Part shown: one piece after another, positions 49,208 through 62,208 of the stretch
How positions within the stretch are numbered: position 1 is the first letter of the stretch
Layout: each line of letters opens with the position of its first letter
From: Mercurialis annua
Lineage: Eukaryota; Streptophyta; Magnoliopsida; Malpighiales; Euphorbiaceae
Reading direction: 5' to 3'
Assembly: GCF_937616625.2 (NCBI RefSeq)
Contig: NC_065576.1
Span: forward strand, 18,688,001-18,752,000
DNA: 64,000 nt
Program-made: the position numbers and the translations under genes
Notes under the pieces: model-generated
Database searches by the model: none
Told to the model about the DNA's origin: nothing
Seen by the model: the letters and a program-made list of their open reading frames with translations, nothing else

Positions 49208-52200
49208 TAGCTTAAATTGCCAAAAACATGAAACGCTTTGATTTGTTTCCTAACATTTGTAAACGTTTGGCTTAAATTGCTAAAAAGGAGAAACATTTGG
49301 ATTTGTTTCATAACATTTGTAAACGTTTGGCCTAAATCGCTAAAAAGGGGAAACGTTTGTAAACGTTTGGCTTTAATCGCTAAAAAGGTGACACGTTTGG
49401 ATTTTTTTCGTAACGTTTGTAAACGTTTCACTTCAATCGTTAAAAAGGGGAAACGTTTGGATATGTTTTATAACGTTTGTAAACGTTTGGCATAAATCGC
49501 TAAAAAGGTGAAATGTTTGATTTGTTTCGTAACGTTTTAAACGTTAAGTTTAAATTGCTAAAATGGGGAAACATTTGGATTTGTTTCGAACGTTAGTAAA
49601 CATTTGGTTTAAATTTATAAAAAGGTGAAATGTTTGGTTTTGTTTGGTAACGTTTGTAAACGTTCGGCTTACATCGCTAAAAAGGTGAAACGTTTGGATT
49701 TGTTTCGTAACGTTTGTAAACGTTTGGCTTAAATTACCAAAAAGGTGAAACGCTTGGATTTGTTACGTAACGTTTGTAAACGTTTGGCTTAAATTACTAA
49801 AAAGGTGAAACGCTTGGATTTGTTTCGCAACTTTTGTAAACGTTTGGCTTAAATCGCTAAAAGGGGGAAACGTTTGGATTTGTTTCGTAATGTTTGTAAA
49901 CGTTTGGCTTATATCGCTAAAAAGGCAAAACGTTTGGATTTGTTTCGTAACGTTTGTAAACGTTTGGCTTAAACCGCTAAAAAAGGGAAACGTTTGGATT
50001 TGTTTCGAAGAGTTTGTAAACGTTTGGCTTTAATCGCTAAAAAGGTGAAACGTTTGGATTTGTTTTGTAACGTTTGTACACGTTTGGCTTAAATCGCTAA
50101 AAAGGTGAAACGTTTGGATTTGTTTCGTAACGTTTGTAAACGTTTGTCTTAAATTGCTAAAAAGGTGAAACGCTTTGATTTGTTTGGTAACGTTTGTAAA
50201 CGTTTGACTTATATTTCTAAAATGGTGAAATGCTTGGATTTGTTTCGTAACGTTTGTAAATGTTTGGCTTAAATTGCTAAAAAGGTGAAACACTTGGATT
50301 TGTTTCGTAACGATTGTAAACGTTTGGCTTAAATTGTTAAAATGTTGAAACATTTGGATTTGTTTCCTAACTTTTGTAGACGTTTGGCTTAAATTGCTAA
50401 AAAGGTGAAATATTTGGATTTGTTACTTTACGTTCGTAAACGTTTGGCTTAAATCGTTAAAACGGTGAAACATTTGGATTTGTTTCGTAACGTTTGTAAA
50501 CGTTTGCCTTAAATCGCTAAAAAGGGGAAACGTTTGGATTTGTTTCGTAGCTTCTCTAAACGTTTGGCTGAAATCGATAAAATGGGGAAACATTTGGATT
50601 TGTATTGTAACGTTTGTAAACGTTTGGCTTAAATCGCTAAAAGGTGAAACGTGTAGATTTGTTTTGTAAACGTTTCGCTTAAATCGCTAAAATGGGGAAA
50701 CATTTGGATTTGTTTCGTAACGTTTGTAAACATTTGGATTTATTTTGTATCGGTTTTCTATCGTAACATTTGTAAACGTTTGGCTTAAATTGCTAAAAAT
50801 GTGAAAAGTTTGTTTTTGTTCCATAATGTTTGTAAGCGTTAGGATTTGTATCGTAACATTTGTAAACTTTTGGCTTAAATCGGTAAAAAAGTGAAATGTT
50901 TGAATTTGCTTCATAACGTTTGTAAACGTTTTGCTTATATCACTAAAATGGGGAAAGGTTTGGATTTGTTTCGTAACGATTGTAAACGTTTGGATTTGTT
51001 TTGTAACGTTTTCAAACGTTTGGTTTAAATTGCTTTAAGGTTTATTAATGTTTGGCATAAATCGCTCAAATGGGGAAACGTTTGGATTTGTTTCGTAACG
51101 TTTGTAGACGTTTCGCTTCAATCTCTAAAAAGGGGAAACGTTTGGATTGTTTTGTAACTTTTGTAAACGTTTGGCTTATATTTGTTAAAATGTGAAACGT
51201 TTGGATTTATTTTATAATGTTTTAAAGATTTGGCTTAAATCTTTAAAAAGGTTAAACGTTTGGCTTTGCTTCGTAACGTTTGTAAACGTTTGGCTTAAAT
51301 CGCTAAAAGGTGAAACGTTTGGATATGTTACGTAACGCTTGTAAACGTTTGTCTTAAATTGCTAAAAAGGTGAAACGCTTGGATTTGTTTCGTAACTTTT
51401 GTAAACATTTGGCTTAAATCGCAAAATGTGAAACGCTTGAATTTATTTCGTAACGTTTCAAAACGTTTGGCTTAAATAGCTAAAAATGTGAAACGTTTGG
51501 TTTTGTTTCGTAACATTTTAAACGTTTGGATTTGTTTCTTAATGTTTGTAAACGTTTGGCTTAAATCGTTAAAAAGGTGAAAAGTTTGGATTTGTTTCGT
51601 AACGTGTGTAAACGTTTGGCTTAAATCGCTAAAAAGGTGAAACGTTTGGATTTGTTTCGTAACGTTTGTAAACGTTTGGCTTAAATCGCTAAAATGGGGA
51701 AATGCTTGGATTTGTTTCGTAACGTTTGTAAACGTTTGGCTTAAATCGCTAAAAAGGTGAAACGTTTGGATTTATTTCGTAATGTTTGTAAATGTTTTAC
51801 TTAAATTACTAAAAAGACAAAACGTTTAGATATGTTTCGTAAAGTTTGTAAACGTTTGTCTTCAATCACTAAAAATTTGTAAATGTTTGGCTTAAATCAC
51901 TAAAATGATGAAACGTCTGGATTTGTTTCGTAACGTTTGCAAACGTTTGGCTTAAATTGCTAAAAAGGTGAAACACTTCGATTTGTTTCGTAACATTTGT
52001 AAACGTTTGGCTTTGTTTCGTAACATTTGTAAACGTTTGGCTTCAATCGCTAAAAGGTGAAACGTTTGGATTTGTTTCGTACTGTTTGTAAACGTTTGGC
52101 TTAAATTGCTAAAAAAATGAAATTCTTGGATTTATTTCGTAACATTTGTAAACGTTTGGCTTAAAATGCTAAAAAGGTGAAACGCTTGGATTTGTTTCGT

Positions 52201-53745
52201 AATGTTTGTAAACGTTTGGCTTCAATTGCTAAAAAGTTGAAACATTTGGATTTATTTTATAACATTTGTAAACATTTGGCTTAAATTTGTAAAAAGAGAA
52301 AATGTTTGGATTCTTTTCTTAACGTTTTAAACGTTTGGCTTAAATCGCTAAAATGGGGAAACTTTTGGATTTGTTTTGTAACATTTGTAAATGTTTGGCT
52401 TAAATTGCTAAAAAGAAAAAAAGCTTAGATTTGTTTCGTAACGTTTGTAAACGTTTGGCTTTGTTACGTTAACGTTTGTAAATATTTGGCTTAAATTGCT
52501 AAAAATGTGAAACGTTTGGAATTTTTTTGTAACGTTTTAAACGTTTGGTTTTGTTTCGTATTGTTTCTAAAAGTTTGGCTTAAATCGCTTAAAAGGTGAA
52601 ACGCTTGGATTTATTTTGTAATGTTTGTCAACGTTTGGCTTAAATCGCTAAACTGGGAAAACGTTTTTTTTTATTTTGTAACGTTTGTAAACGTTTGGCT
52701 TAAATAGCTAAAAATATGAAACGTTTGGATTTGTTTCGTAACATTTGGCTTAAATTGCTAAAACAGTGAAACGCTTGGATTTGTGTCGTAACGTTTTAAA
52801 CGTTTGGCTTAAATCTCTAAAAAGGCGAAACGTTTGTTTTTGTTCGGTAACGTTTGTAAACGTTTGACTTACATTGCTAAAGAGGTAAAACGTTTGGTTC
52901 AATTCAAATTATTTGGCTTAAATCGCTAAAATGGGAAAACGTTTGGATTTGTTTCGTAACGTTTGTAAAAGTTTGGCTTAAATTGCTAAAAAGGTGTAAC
53001 GTTTGGATTTGTTTCGTAACATTTGTAAACGTTTGGCTTGAATCGCTAAAAAGGTGAAATATTTGGATTTGTTTCGTAATGTTTTAAACGTTTGGCTTAA
53101 ATCGCTAAAATGGGGAAACATTTGGATTTGTTTCGTAACGTTTGTAAACGTTTGAGTTAAATTGCTAAAAAGGTGAAACATTTGGATTTGTTTCGTAACG
53201 TTTGTAAATGTTTGGCTTATATTGTTAAAAAGGTGAAACGCTTGGATTTGTATCATAACGTTTGTAAACGTTTCGCTTAAATCGATAAAAAGGTGAAACA
53301 TTTGGATTTGTTTCGTAATGTTTGTATATGTTTGGCTTCAATCGCAAAAAAGGGGAAACGTTTGGATTTGTTTCACAACATTTGTAAACGTTTGGCTTCA
53401 ATCGCTAAAAAGGTGAAACATTTGGATTTGTTTCGTAACGTTTGTAAACGTTTGGCTTAAACTGCTAAAAATGCGAAACGTTTCGATTTATTTCGTAAAG
53501 TTTTCAAGATTTGGCTTAAATAGCTAAAAAAGTTAAAGGTTTGGATTTGTTCCGTAACATTTGTAAACGTTTGGCTTTAATCGCTAAAAAGGTGAGACGT
53601 TTGGATTTGTTTTGTAACGTTTGTAAACGTTTGGCTTAAATTTCTAAAAATGTGAAAAGTTTGGATTTATTTCGTAACTTTTGTAAACGTTTGGCTTAAA
53701 TCGCTAAAAAGGTGAAATGTTTGAATATGTTTCGTAATGTTTGTA
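49208..53745. repeat. Satellite higher-order block A (copy 2)
   Basis: Second copy of block A, with about 1 percent or fewer differences by eye and a few 1-bp indels (for example one extra G near 50584 relative to 39270). Confidence 0.9.
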
Positions 53746-56700
53746 AACGTTTTGCTTAAATTGTTAAAAAGGGGAAACGCTTGGATTAGTTTCGTAACTT
53801 TTGCAAACGTTTGGCTTAGATCGTTAAAAAGATGAAACGCTTGGATTTGTTTCGTAACGTTTGTAAATGTTTGGCTTAAAACGCTAAAAATATGAAACGC
53901 TTGGTTTTGTTCCGTAACGTTTGTAAATATTTTACTTAATTCGCTAAAAATGTGATACTCTTGGATTTCTTTTGTAACGTTTTAAACGTTTGGATTTGTT
54001 ACTTTACGTTTGTACACGTTTGATTTAAATCGTTAAAAAGGTGAAACGTTTGGATTTGTTTCGTAACGTTTGTAAACGTTTGACTTAAATCGCTAAAAAG
54101 GTGAAACATTTGGATTTGTTTCATAACTTCTGTAAACGTTTGGCTTAAATCGCTAAAATGGGGACACGTTTGGATTTGTTTCGTAATGTTTGTAAAAATT
54201 TAGCTTAAATCGCTAAGAAGGCGAAACGTTTGGATTTCTTTTTTAACGTTTGTAAACGTTTGGCTTAAATTGCTAAAAATGGTGAAACGTTTGGATTTGT
54301 TTCGTAATGTTTGTAAACGTTTGGCTTCAATCACTAAAAATTTGTAAACGTTCTTCTTAAATCACTAAAAAGATGAAACGTTTGGATTTGTTTTGTAACG
54401 TTTGTAAACGTTTAGCTTAAATTGCTAAAAATATGAAACACTTGGAATTGTTTCGTAACGTTTGTAAACGTTTGGCGTTGTCTCGTAACGTTTGTAAACG
54501 TTTGGCTTTAATCGCTAAAAATGTGAAACGTTAGGATTTGTTTGGTAACGTTTGTTAACGTTTGGCTTAAATTGCTAAAAAGGTAAAACGCTTGGATTTG
54601 TTTCCTAACGTTTGTAATCGTTTGGCTTAAAATGCTAAAAAGGTGAAACGCTTGGGTTTGTTTCATAATGTTTGTAAATGTTTGGCTTAAATTGCAAAAA
54701 AGGTGAAATGTTTGGATTTGTTTCGTAACTGTTGTAAACTTTTGGCATAAATTTCAAAAAAGGGAAAACATTTGGATTCTTTTCGTAACTTTTTAAATGT
54801 TTGGCTTAAATCGCTAAAATGGGGAAACTTTTGGATTTGTTTTGTAACGTTTGTAAATGTTTGGCTTAAATTTCTAAAAAGGGGAAACGTTTAGATTTGT
54901 TTCGTAACATTTGTAAACGTTTGGCTTCAATCGCTAGTAAGGCGAAACGTTTGGATTTGTTTTGTAACATTTGCAAACGTTTGGCTTGAATCGCTAAAAA
55001 GGTGAAACGTTTGGATTTGTTTCGTAACGTTTTAAACGTTTGACTTAAATCACTAAAATGGGGAAACATTTGAATTTGTTTCATAACGTTTGACTTAAAT
55101 CGCTAAAAAGGTGAAACGTTTGGATTTGTTTTGTAACGTTTATAAATGTTAGGCTTATATTGTTAAAAAGGTAAAACGCTTGGATTTGTTTTGTAATGTT
55201 TGTAAACATTTCTCTTAAATCGATAAAAAGGCGAAACGTTTGGATTTGTTTCGTAATGCTTGTATATGTTTGGCTTCAATCGCAAAAAGGGGAAACGTTT
55301 GGATTTGTTCGTAACGTTTGCAAACGTTTGGCTTAAATCGCTAAAATGGGGAAACGTTTGGATTTGTTTCGTAACGTTTGTATACGTTTGGCTTAAATCG
55401 TTAAAAATGTGAAACGTTTGGTTTTGTCTCATAACGTTTTAAACGTTTGGATTTGTTTCTTAATGTTTGCAAACGTTCGGCTTAAATTGTTAAAAAGTTG
55501 AAACGTTTGGATTTTTTTCGTAACGTCTGTAAACATTTGGCTTAAATCGCTAAAAAGGTGAAACGTTTCAATTTGCTTCGTAACGTCTGTAAACGTTTGG
55601 CTTAAATCGCTAAAATGGGGAAATGTTTGGATTTGTTTCGTAACATTTGTAAACGTTTGGTTAAAATCGCTAAAAAGGTGAAACGTTTGGATTTATTTCG
55701 TAATGTTTGTAAACGTTTCACTTAAATTACTAATACGGTGAAACGTTTGGATTTGTTTCATAAAGTTTGTAAACATTTGTCTTCAATCACTAAAACATTG
55801 TAAAAGTTTGGCTTAAATCACAATAAAGGCGAAATGTTTGGATTTGTTTCGTAACGTTTGTAAACGTTTGACTTAAATCGCAAAAAAGGTGAAATGCTTG
55901 GATTTGTTTCATAACGTTTGTAAACGTTTGGCTTAAATCTCTAAAAATGGGAAACCTTTGGTTTTGTTTCATAACGTTTTAAACGTTTGGATTTGTTTCT
56001 TAATGTTTGTAACCATTTCGCGTAAATCGTTAAAAAGGTGAAACGTTTGGATTTGTTTCGTAACATAAGTAAACGTTTGGCTTAAATCGCTAAAAAGGTG
56101 AAACGTTTGGATTTTCTTCATAACGTTTGTAAACGTTTGGTTTAAATCGCTAAAATGGGAAATGTTTGGATTTGTTTCGTAAAGTTTGTAAACGTTTGGT
56201 TTAAATCGTTAAAAAGGTGAAACGTTTGGATATATTTCGTAATGTTTGTAAACGTTTTACTTAAATTACTAACAAGGTGAAACGTTTTGATTTGTTTCAT
56301 AAAGTTTGTAAATGTTTGTCTTCAATCACTAAAAATTTGTAAACGTTTGGCTTAAATAACTAAAAAGGCGAAACGTTTGGATTTGTTTCGTAACGTTTGT
56401 AAACGTTTGGCTTAAATTGCTAAAAAGGAGAAACATTTGGATTTGTTTCATAACATTTGTAAACGTTTGGCTTAAATCGCTAAAAAGGTGAAACGTTTGT
56501 AAACGCTTGGATTTGTTTCGTAACGTTTGTAAATGTTTGGCTTAAATCACTAAAAATATGAAACGCTTGGTTCTATTCCGTAACATTTGTAAGTGTTTGA
56601 CTTAAATCGCTAAAAATGTGATACTCTAGGATTTGTTTCGTAACGTTTTAAACGTTTGGATTTGTTACACTACGTTTGTAAACGTTTGGCTTAAATCGTT

Positions 56701-57165
56701 AAAAAGGGGAAACGTTTGGATTTGTTTCATAACGTTAGTAAACGTTTGCCTTAAATCGCTAAAAAGGTGAAATGGTTGGCTTAAATCGCTAAAATGGGGA
56801 AACGTTTGGATTTATTTCGTAATGTTTGTAAATGTTTGGCTGAAATCACTAAAAAGGCGAAACGTTTGGATTTCTTTCGTAACGTTTGTTAACGTTTGGC
56901 TTAAATTGCTAAAAAGGTGAAACATTTGGATTTGTTTCGTAATGTTTTTAAACGTTTGGCTTAAATCACTAAAAATTTGTAAACCTTCGTCTTAAATCAC
57001 TAAAAAGGTGAAACGTTAGGATTTGTTTCGTAACGTTTGTAAACGTTTAGCTTAAATTGCTAAAAAGGTGAAACACTTGGATTTTTTTCGTAACGTTTGT
57101 AAACGTTTAGCTTAAATCGCTAAAAAGGTGAAACGTTTGGATTTATTTCGTAATGTTTGTAAACA
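53746..57165. repeat. Satellite higher-order block B (copy 3)
   Basis: Third copy of block B, 7960 bp after copy 2. Similarity to copy 2 ends near 57160, where the next unit (TTTTCCCTAAATTAC) differs. Confidence 0.9.
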
Positions 57166-59755
57166 TTTTCCCTAAATTACTAAAAGGTGAAACCTTTGGA
57201 TTTGTTTCATAATGTTTGTAAATGTTTGTCTTTAATCACTAAAAATTTGTAAACGTTTGGCATAAATCAATAAAAAGGCGAAACGTTTGGATTTGTTTCA
57301 TAATGTTTGTAAATGTTTGGCTTAAATTGAAAAAAAGGAGAAACACTTGGATTTGTTTCGTAACATTTGTAAATGTTTGGCTACAATCGCAAAAAAGGTG
57401 AAACTTTTGAATTTGTTTCGTAATGTTTGTAAATGTTTGGTTTAAATTGCTAAAAAGATGAAACCCTTGGATTTGTTTCGTAAAGTTTGTAAACGTTTGG
57501 CTTAAAATGCTAAAAAGGTGAAACGCTTGGATTTGTTTCGTAATATTTGTAAACGTTTATCTTAAATTGCTAAAAAGTTGAAATGTTTGGATTTGTTTTG
57601 TAATGTTTGTAAACTTTTGGCTGAAATTTCTAAAAAGTTTTTGGATTCTTTTCGTAACGTTTTAAACGTTTGGCTTAAATCGCTAAAATGGGAAAACTTT
57701 TGGATTTGTTTCGTAACATTTGTAAATGTTTGGCTTAAATTGCTAAAAAGGTTAAAATCTGAGATTTGTTTCGTAACGTTTGTAAAAGTTTGGCTTTGTT
57801 ACGTAAACGTTTGGCTTAAATTGCTAAAAATGTGAAACGTTTGGATTTTTTTGTATCGTTTTAAACGTTTGGTTTTCTTTCGTATCATTTGTAAAAGTTT
57901 GGCCTAAATCGCTAAAAAGGTGAAACGCTTGGATTTATTTCGTAATCTTTGTAAACGTTTGGCTTTAATCGCTAAACCAGGAAAATGTTTGGATTTATTT
58001 TGTAACGTTAGTTAACGTTTAGCTTAAATCGCTAAAAATGTGAAACGTTTGGATTTGTTTCGTAACATTTGGCTTAAATTGCTAAAATGGTGAAACTCTT
58101 GGATTTGTTTCGTAACGTTTTAAACGTTTGGCTTAAATCTATAAAAAGGTGAAATGTTTGTTTTTGTTACGTAACGTTTGTAAACGTTTGACTTAAATCG
58201 CTAAAAAGGTGAAACGTTTGGTTAAATGCAAATTGTTTGGCATAAATCGCTAAAATGGGAAAACGTTTGTAAACGTTTGGCTTAAATTGCAAAAAAGGTG
58301 TAACGTTTGGATTTGTTTCGTAACATTTGTAAACGTTTGGCTTAAATTGCTAAAAAGGTGAAACGTTTGGATTTGTTTCGTAATGTTTTAAACGTTTGGC
58401 TTAAATCGCTAAAATGGGGAAACATTTGGATTTGTTTCGTAATGTTCGTAAACGTTTGACTTAAATCGCTAAAAAGGCGAAATGTTTGGATTTGTTTCAT
58501 AATATTTGTAAACGTTTGGCTTATATTGCTAAAAAGGTAAAACGCTTGGATTTGTTTCGTAACGTTTGTAAACGTTTGGCTTAAATCAGTAAAAAGGGGA
58601 AACGTTTGAATTTGTTTCGTAATGTTTGTAAACGTTTCGCTTCAATTGCAAAAAAGGGGAAACGTTTGGATTTGTTTCGTAACGATTGTTAACATTTGGC
58701 TTAAATCGCTAAAATAGGGAAACATTTAGATTTGTTTTGTAATGTTTGTAATCATTTGGCTTAAATCGCTAAAAAGGTGAAACGTTTGGATTTGTTTCGT
58801 AATGTTGGTGAATGTTTGGCTTAAATCACTAAAATGGGGAAACGTTTGAATTTGTTTCGTAACATTTGCAAACACTTTGATTTGTTTCGTAACGGATGTA
58901 AACATTTGGTTTTGTTTCGTAACGTTTATAAACGTTTGGCTTAAATCGGTAAAATGGGGAAATGTTTGGATTTGTTTCTTAACGTTTGTAAACATTTGGC
59001 TTCAATCGCTAATACGGTGAAACGTTTGGATTTGATTCGTAACGTTTATAAACGTTTGGCTTAAATTGCTAAGAATGTGAAAAATTTGTTTTTGTTCCGT
59101 AATGTTTGTAAACATTCGGATTTGTTTCTTAATGTTTGTAAACGTTTGTAAACGTTTGGCTTAAATCGCTAAAAAGGCGAAACGTTTGGATTTGTTTCGC
59201 AATGTTTGTAAACGTTTGGCTTAAATTGCTTAAAAGGGTTTCGTAACGTTTTAAACGTTTGGATTAGTTTCGTAATGTTTGTAAATGTTTGTCTTAAATC
59301 ACTAAAAGGGGAAACATTTAGATTTGTTTTGTAGCGTTTGTAAATGTTTGGCTTAAATCGGTAAAAAGGTGAAACGTTTGGCTTAAATCGCTTAAAAGGT
59401 AAAATAGTTGGATTTGTTTCGTAAAGTTTGTAAACGTTTGGCCTAAATCGCTAAAGAGGGGAAACGTTTGGATTTAATTTGCTAAAAAGGTGAAACATTT
59501 GGATTTGTTTTGTAACGTTTGTAAACGTTTGGCTTAAATCGCTAAAAAGGTTAAACGTTTGGATTTGTTTTGTAACGTTTGTAAACGTTTGGCTTAAATC
59601 GCTAAAAAGGTGAAACATTTGGTTTTGTTTCATAACGTTTTTAAAAGTTTGGTTTAAATTTCTAAAAAGGTGAAACGCCTGGATTTGTTTCGTAGCATTT
59701 GTAAACATTTGGCTTAAATCGCTAAAAAGGTGAAAAGTTTGGATTTGTTTCGTAA
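57166..59755. repeat. 60-bp satellite array, block 7b (right edge)
   Basis: Less regular satellite, with several truncated units and half-unit joins (57620-57860, 58240-58270, 59230-59260). It has no close long-range copy that I noticed. It ends in mid-monomer at CGTAA, where the gypsy LTR starts; CGTAA is the candidate 5-bp target site. Confidence 0.93.
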
Positions 59756-59904
59756 TGTAATATCCCGTAAAATTTTGAATTTATTTTGTTATTTTCCGAC
59801 GTGGTTCCGGATGTGTTTTGAGGAGTATTTGAAATTTCGTAAATTATTGGTGGTTCGATTCATCTTTGGTTCGTTTTTGAGTTTGGTTCTCGGTTCCCTT
59901 GGGT

Positions 59905-60166
59905 CTTGGTTCAACCAAATGGTTGAACCAAGGAATAAACCAGGTCTCGTAAGAGACCTGATGAATTCTCGCACAGTCTCGTACGAGACTGTGCCTGTCC
60001 CGTACGGGACTGTGCAATTTTTGCACTGGTCTCGTACGAGACTAGCATGTCTCGTACGAGACCCATGGTTTTCCTTGCCTGGTCTCGTACGAGACCAGGA
60101 ATTCCCGAACGGGACTCAGCCCAAAAGGCTGAGTCTCGTTCGAGAAAAGGGCAGCCCGTAATGGGC
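59905..60166. repeat. Cluster of about ten palindromes in the gypsy LTR
   Basis: Inverted repeats lie end to end: 59905-59932 (13-bp arms), 59941-59960 (8-bp arms), 59971-59994 (perfect, 24 bp), 59997-60010 (GTCCCGTACGGGAC), 60012-60026 (6-bp arms), 60029-60042 and 60049-60062 (both GTCTCGTACGAGAC), 60078-60099 (perfect, 22 bp), 60104-60113, 60114-60134 (8-bp arms), 60134-60145 (TCTCGTTCGAGA) and 60154-60166. Several share the core CTCGTACGAG. Confidence 0.93.
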
Positions 60167-61271
60167 TTTGTGTCGGGGCCTTTTGTCACTCGTTTTCGAC
60201 CTACTTCCTCGTTATATCAGCTCGACTTCTAAACAGAAAATCTTCACCACTCATCACTGAAACCCTAGCCGTTTTCCTCTTGTTATTTCGCTATTTATCG
60301 AAGCTGTTATCATCTTCCAAAGATCGCTGTTCGGTAAATTTTCTGGTTCTTTTGATTTTCAGATTTTACATATGAACGACATTACGTAATTTGGTTCGTT
60401 CTCTTTCGTTTCTAGATCGAAATTGATTCCGCTTGATCTCAGGCGTTCTAGACTCAATTCCCTACGTTTCCCTATCTCAGTTTCGCTGAACGGTACGCCG
60501 TCGATCTCGTTCTAATCAATCCCGTTTCATCGTTTCTGTTTGCTATGTGTTTCTGTTTTGCTTAACTGGTTTCTGCCGAACCATTCCTTCTCTTTGGCTT
60601 TGATTTTGGCTTCAATTATGTTATAAATATCTTGGAGGATTGGTCCTTAATGGTTTAAGTTTTTGGTTGCGGTTTTAAATCCGTCAATTCGGATCCATTG
60701 TAATGAACGTTTCTCGGTTTCAGTTTTGTTAAAGAGTTACTGCATTCTTGATGTTTCTGTGTATGGGTCTTATTAGATGATTAGGTTTGTAATGTCCTTG
60801 TTGTTGAGATTAATCCTTTGATGTTTTGAGAATCGATGGTTGGGTATGAGTGAGACGATGTTCGTTATTTTTGGCATAAAAAAAACTTACTGGTTATGGG
60901 TTGTATTTGGTTGTTTGGTAAGGAAGAAGAGGGTTGGCGGGAAGGTAGGATTTGTTATGTTTGGATGGCTAATTAGCCATTGTGACTATTAAAGTTTAAT
61001 GGTTTAATAAATTAAATCCCTCTAGTTTGTATCAATGGATTTTAGTTTTAATAATAACTATCAAACCTCGCTTAATTTATAAATACGTGATTTGAGAACG
61101 ATTAAGTACTCGGATAATTATAATTGTTTCCAAATAGTAAAAGTTGGCTAAATTACAATTTAGTACCTGAACTTAGTTTATAACTTAATTAAGTGGATCG
61201 TTGGTTAGTTATTTTATATTTTTGATTTAAATATAAATAAAAACAACTTAATTGATTTTGGATATCAAATT

Positions 61272-61380
61272 GACAAAAGTACACTTTAGTCCCTAATTGG
61301 CAAAAGTACCATTTAGTCCCTACTTGGTTAAAATACAATTTGGTCCCTAATTGGTTAAAGTACAAATTGGTCCCTGAACT
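61272..61380 (+). repeat. Four tandem copies of a ~27-bp unit
   Basis: Units read AAAAGTACACTTTAGTCCCT, with variation (CATTTAGTCCC, CAATTTGGTCCC, AAATTGGTCCC), linked by A(A/C)TTGG. Confidence 0.85.
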
Positions 61381-62088
61381 TTTATTTGACTTATTTAACT
61401 AAGTTTTTGGGGTTGTAACTTGGGTTACTTGAAATTTGAAGTTATTGAGTTCCGCTTTTAAAAGGTTTATTATTTTATGAAATTATTTTATAAATATAAA
61501 CTTGGGTTTATATTTGATAAATGTTTTGAGTCGGGTTAGACTTGGGTCACCCGACAAGTGGGGTTAGCTTGGTAATTAATGATAATTCGGCTAACCCACT
61601 ATTTGGAAATTAATTATTATTTAAAGTTTATTAAATAATATTTTTAAATTGGATTTTAAGCGAGAACTCAATAGACTTGTATTAATTGGGCTTTATTACC
61701 TAATGGGTATTTTTGGTGTTTTCTGGCTTGTTTATTTCTGACGTGTTAATTGTGCTAGTCCTATGTGGTGTTTAGTACTCTCTAGAGTTAGGGTCTGTTT
61801 TTAATAAATATTTTATTTGTCTAGACCCGTCTACTGTTCGTGCTTCAGAGGCGAACCAGGATTAGTGCTTGCCGGTATTTCACGCGGATTAGCAAGCAGT
61901 GAGTTTATATTTACTATTTACCGCTTTATTAAGTAAATTGTTATTTTAATATTAAATATATATACTGTACGTATATTTCGAACTGTTTTTATATTATGGC
62001 TCTTAGTTGGAACATGCTACCTAATGGGCATCATTAGGACTGCGTGCGCACCGGTATTGATCTGGGTAAGGTATATATGGAAATATGG

Positions 62089-62208
62089 TAACTCGGTGTG
62101 AGCGTAGCTCTCGGGACCAGGTAGAATAACTCGGTGTAGCTCAGCTCTCGGGACTCTGGTATAAGTGTGGTCAGTGGTAACTCGGTGTAGCTCAGCTCTC
62201 GGGACCAG
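62089..62208 (+). repeat. Three copies of an AACTCGGTGTAGCTCAGCTC-type unit
   Basis: Copies near 62089, 62127 and 62178 each end in TCTCGGGAC(C/T). I associate such units with Tekay-type LTRs; the function is unknown. Confidence 0.85.

Noticed and set aside
6994..59708. Dozens of minus-strand ORFs of 60-207 codons with a QTFTNVTKQIQ-like repeat
   Set aside because: They are one frame of the 60-bp satellite, present wherever no indel occurs. No promoter context, varied starts and frequent interruption. Treated as satellite, not genes.
6621..59755. Centromere call based on satellite plus a Tekay/Del-type element
   Set aside because: No CENH3 evidence can be read from sequence, no CENP-B-like box was seen, and Tekay elements mark heterochromatin generally rather than centromeres.
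59730..60232. Overlapping ORFs on both strands at the start of the gypsy LTR
   Set aside because: They lie across the palindrome cluster, which opens frames on both strands symmetrically. No known domain.
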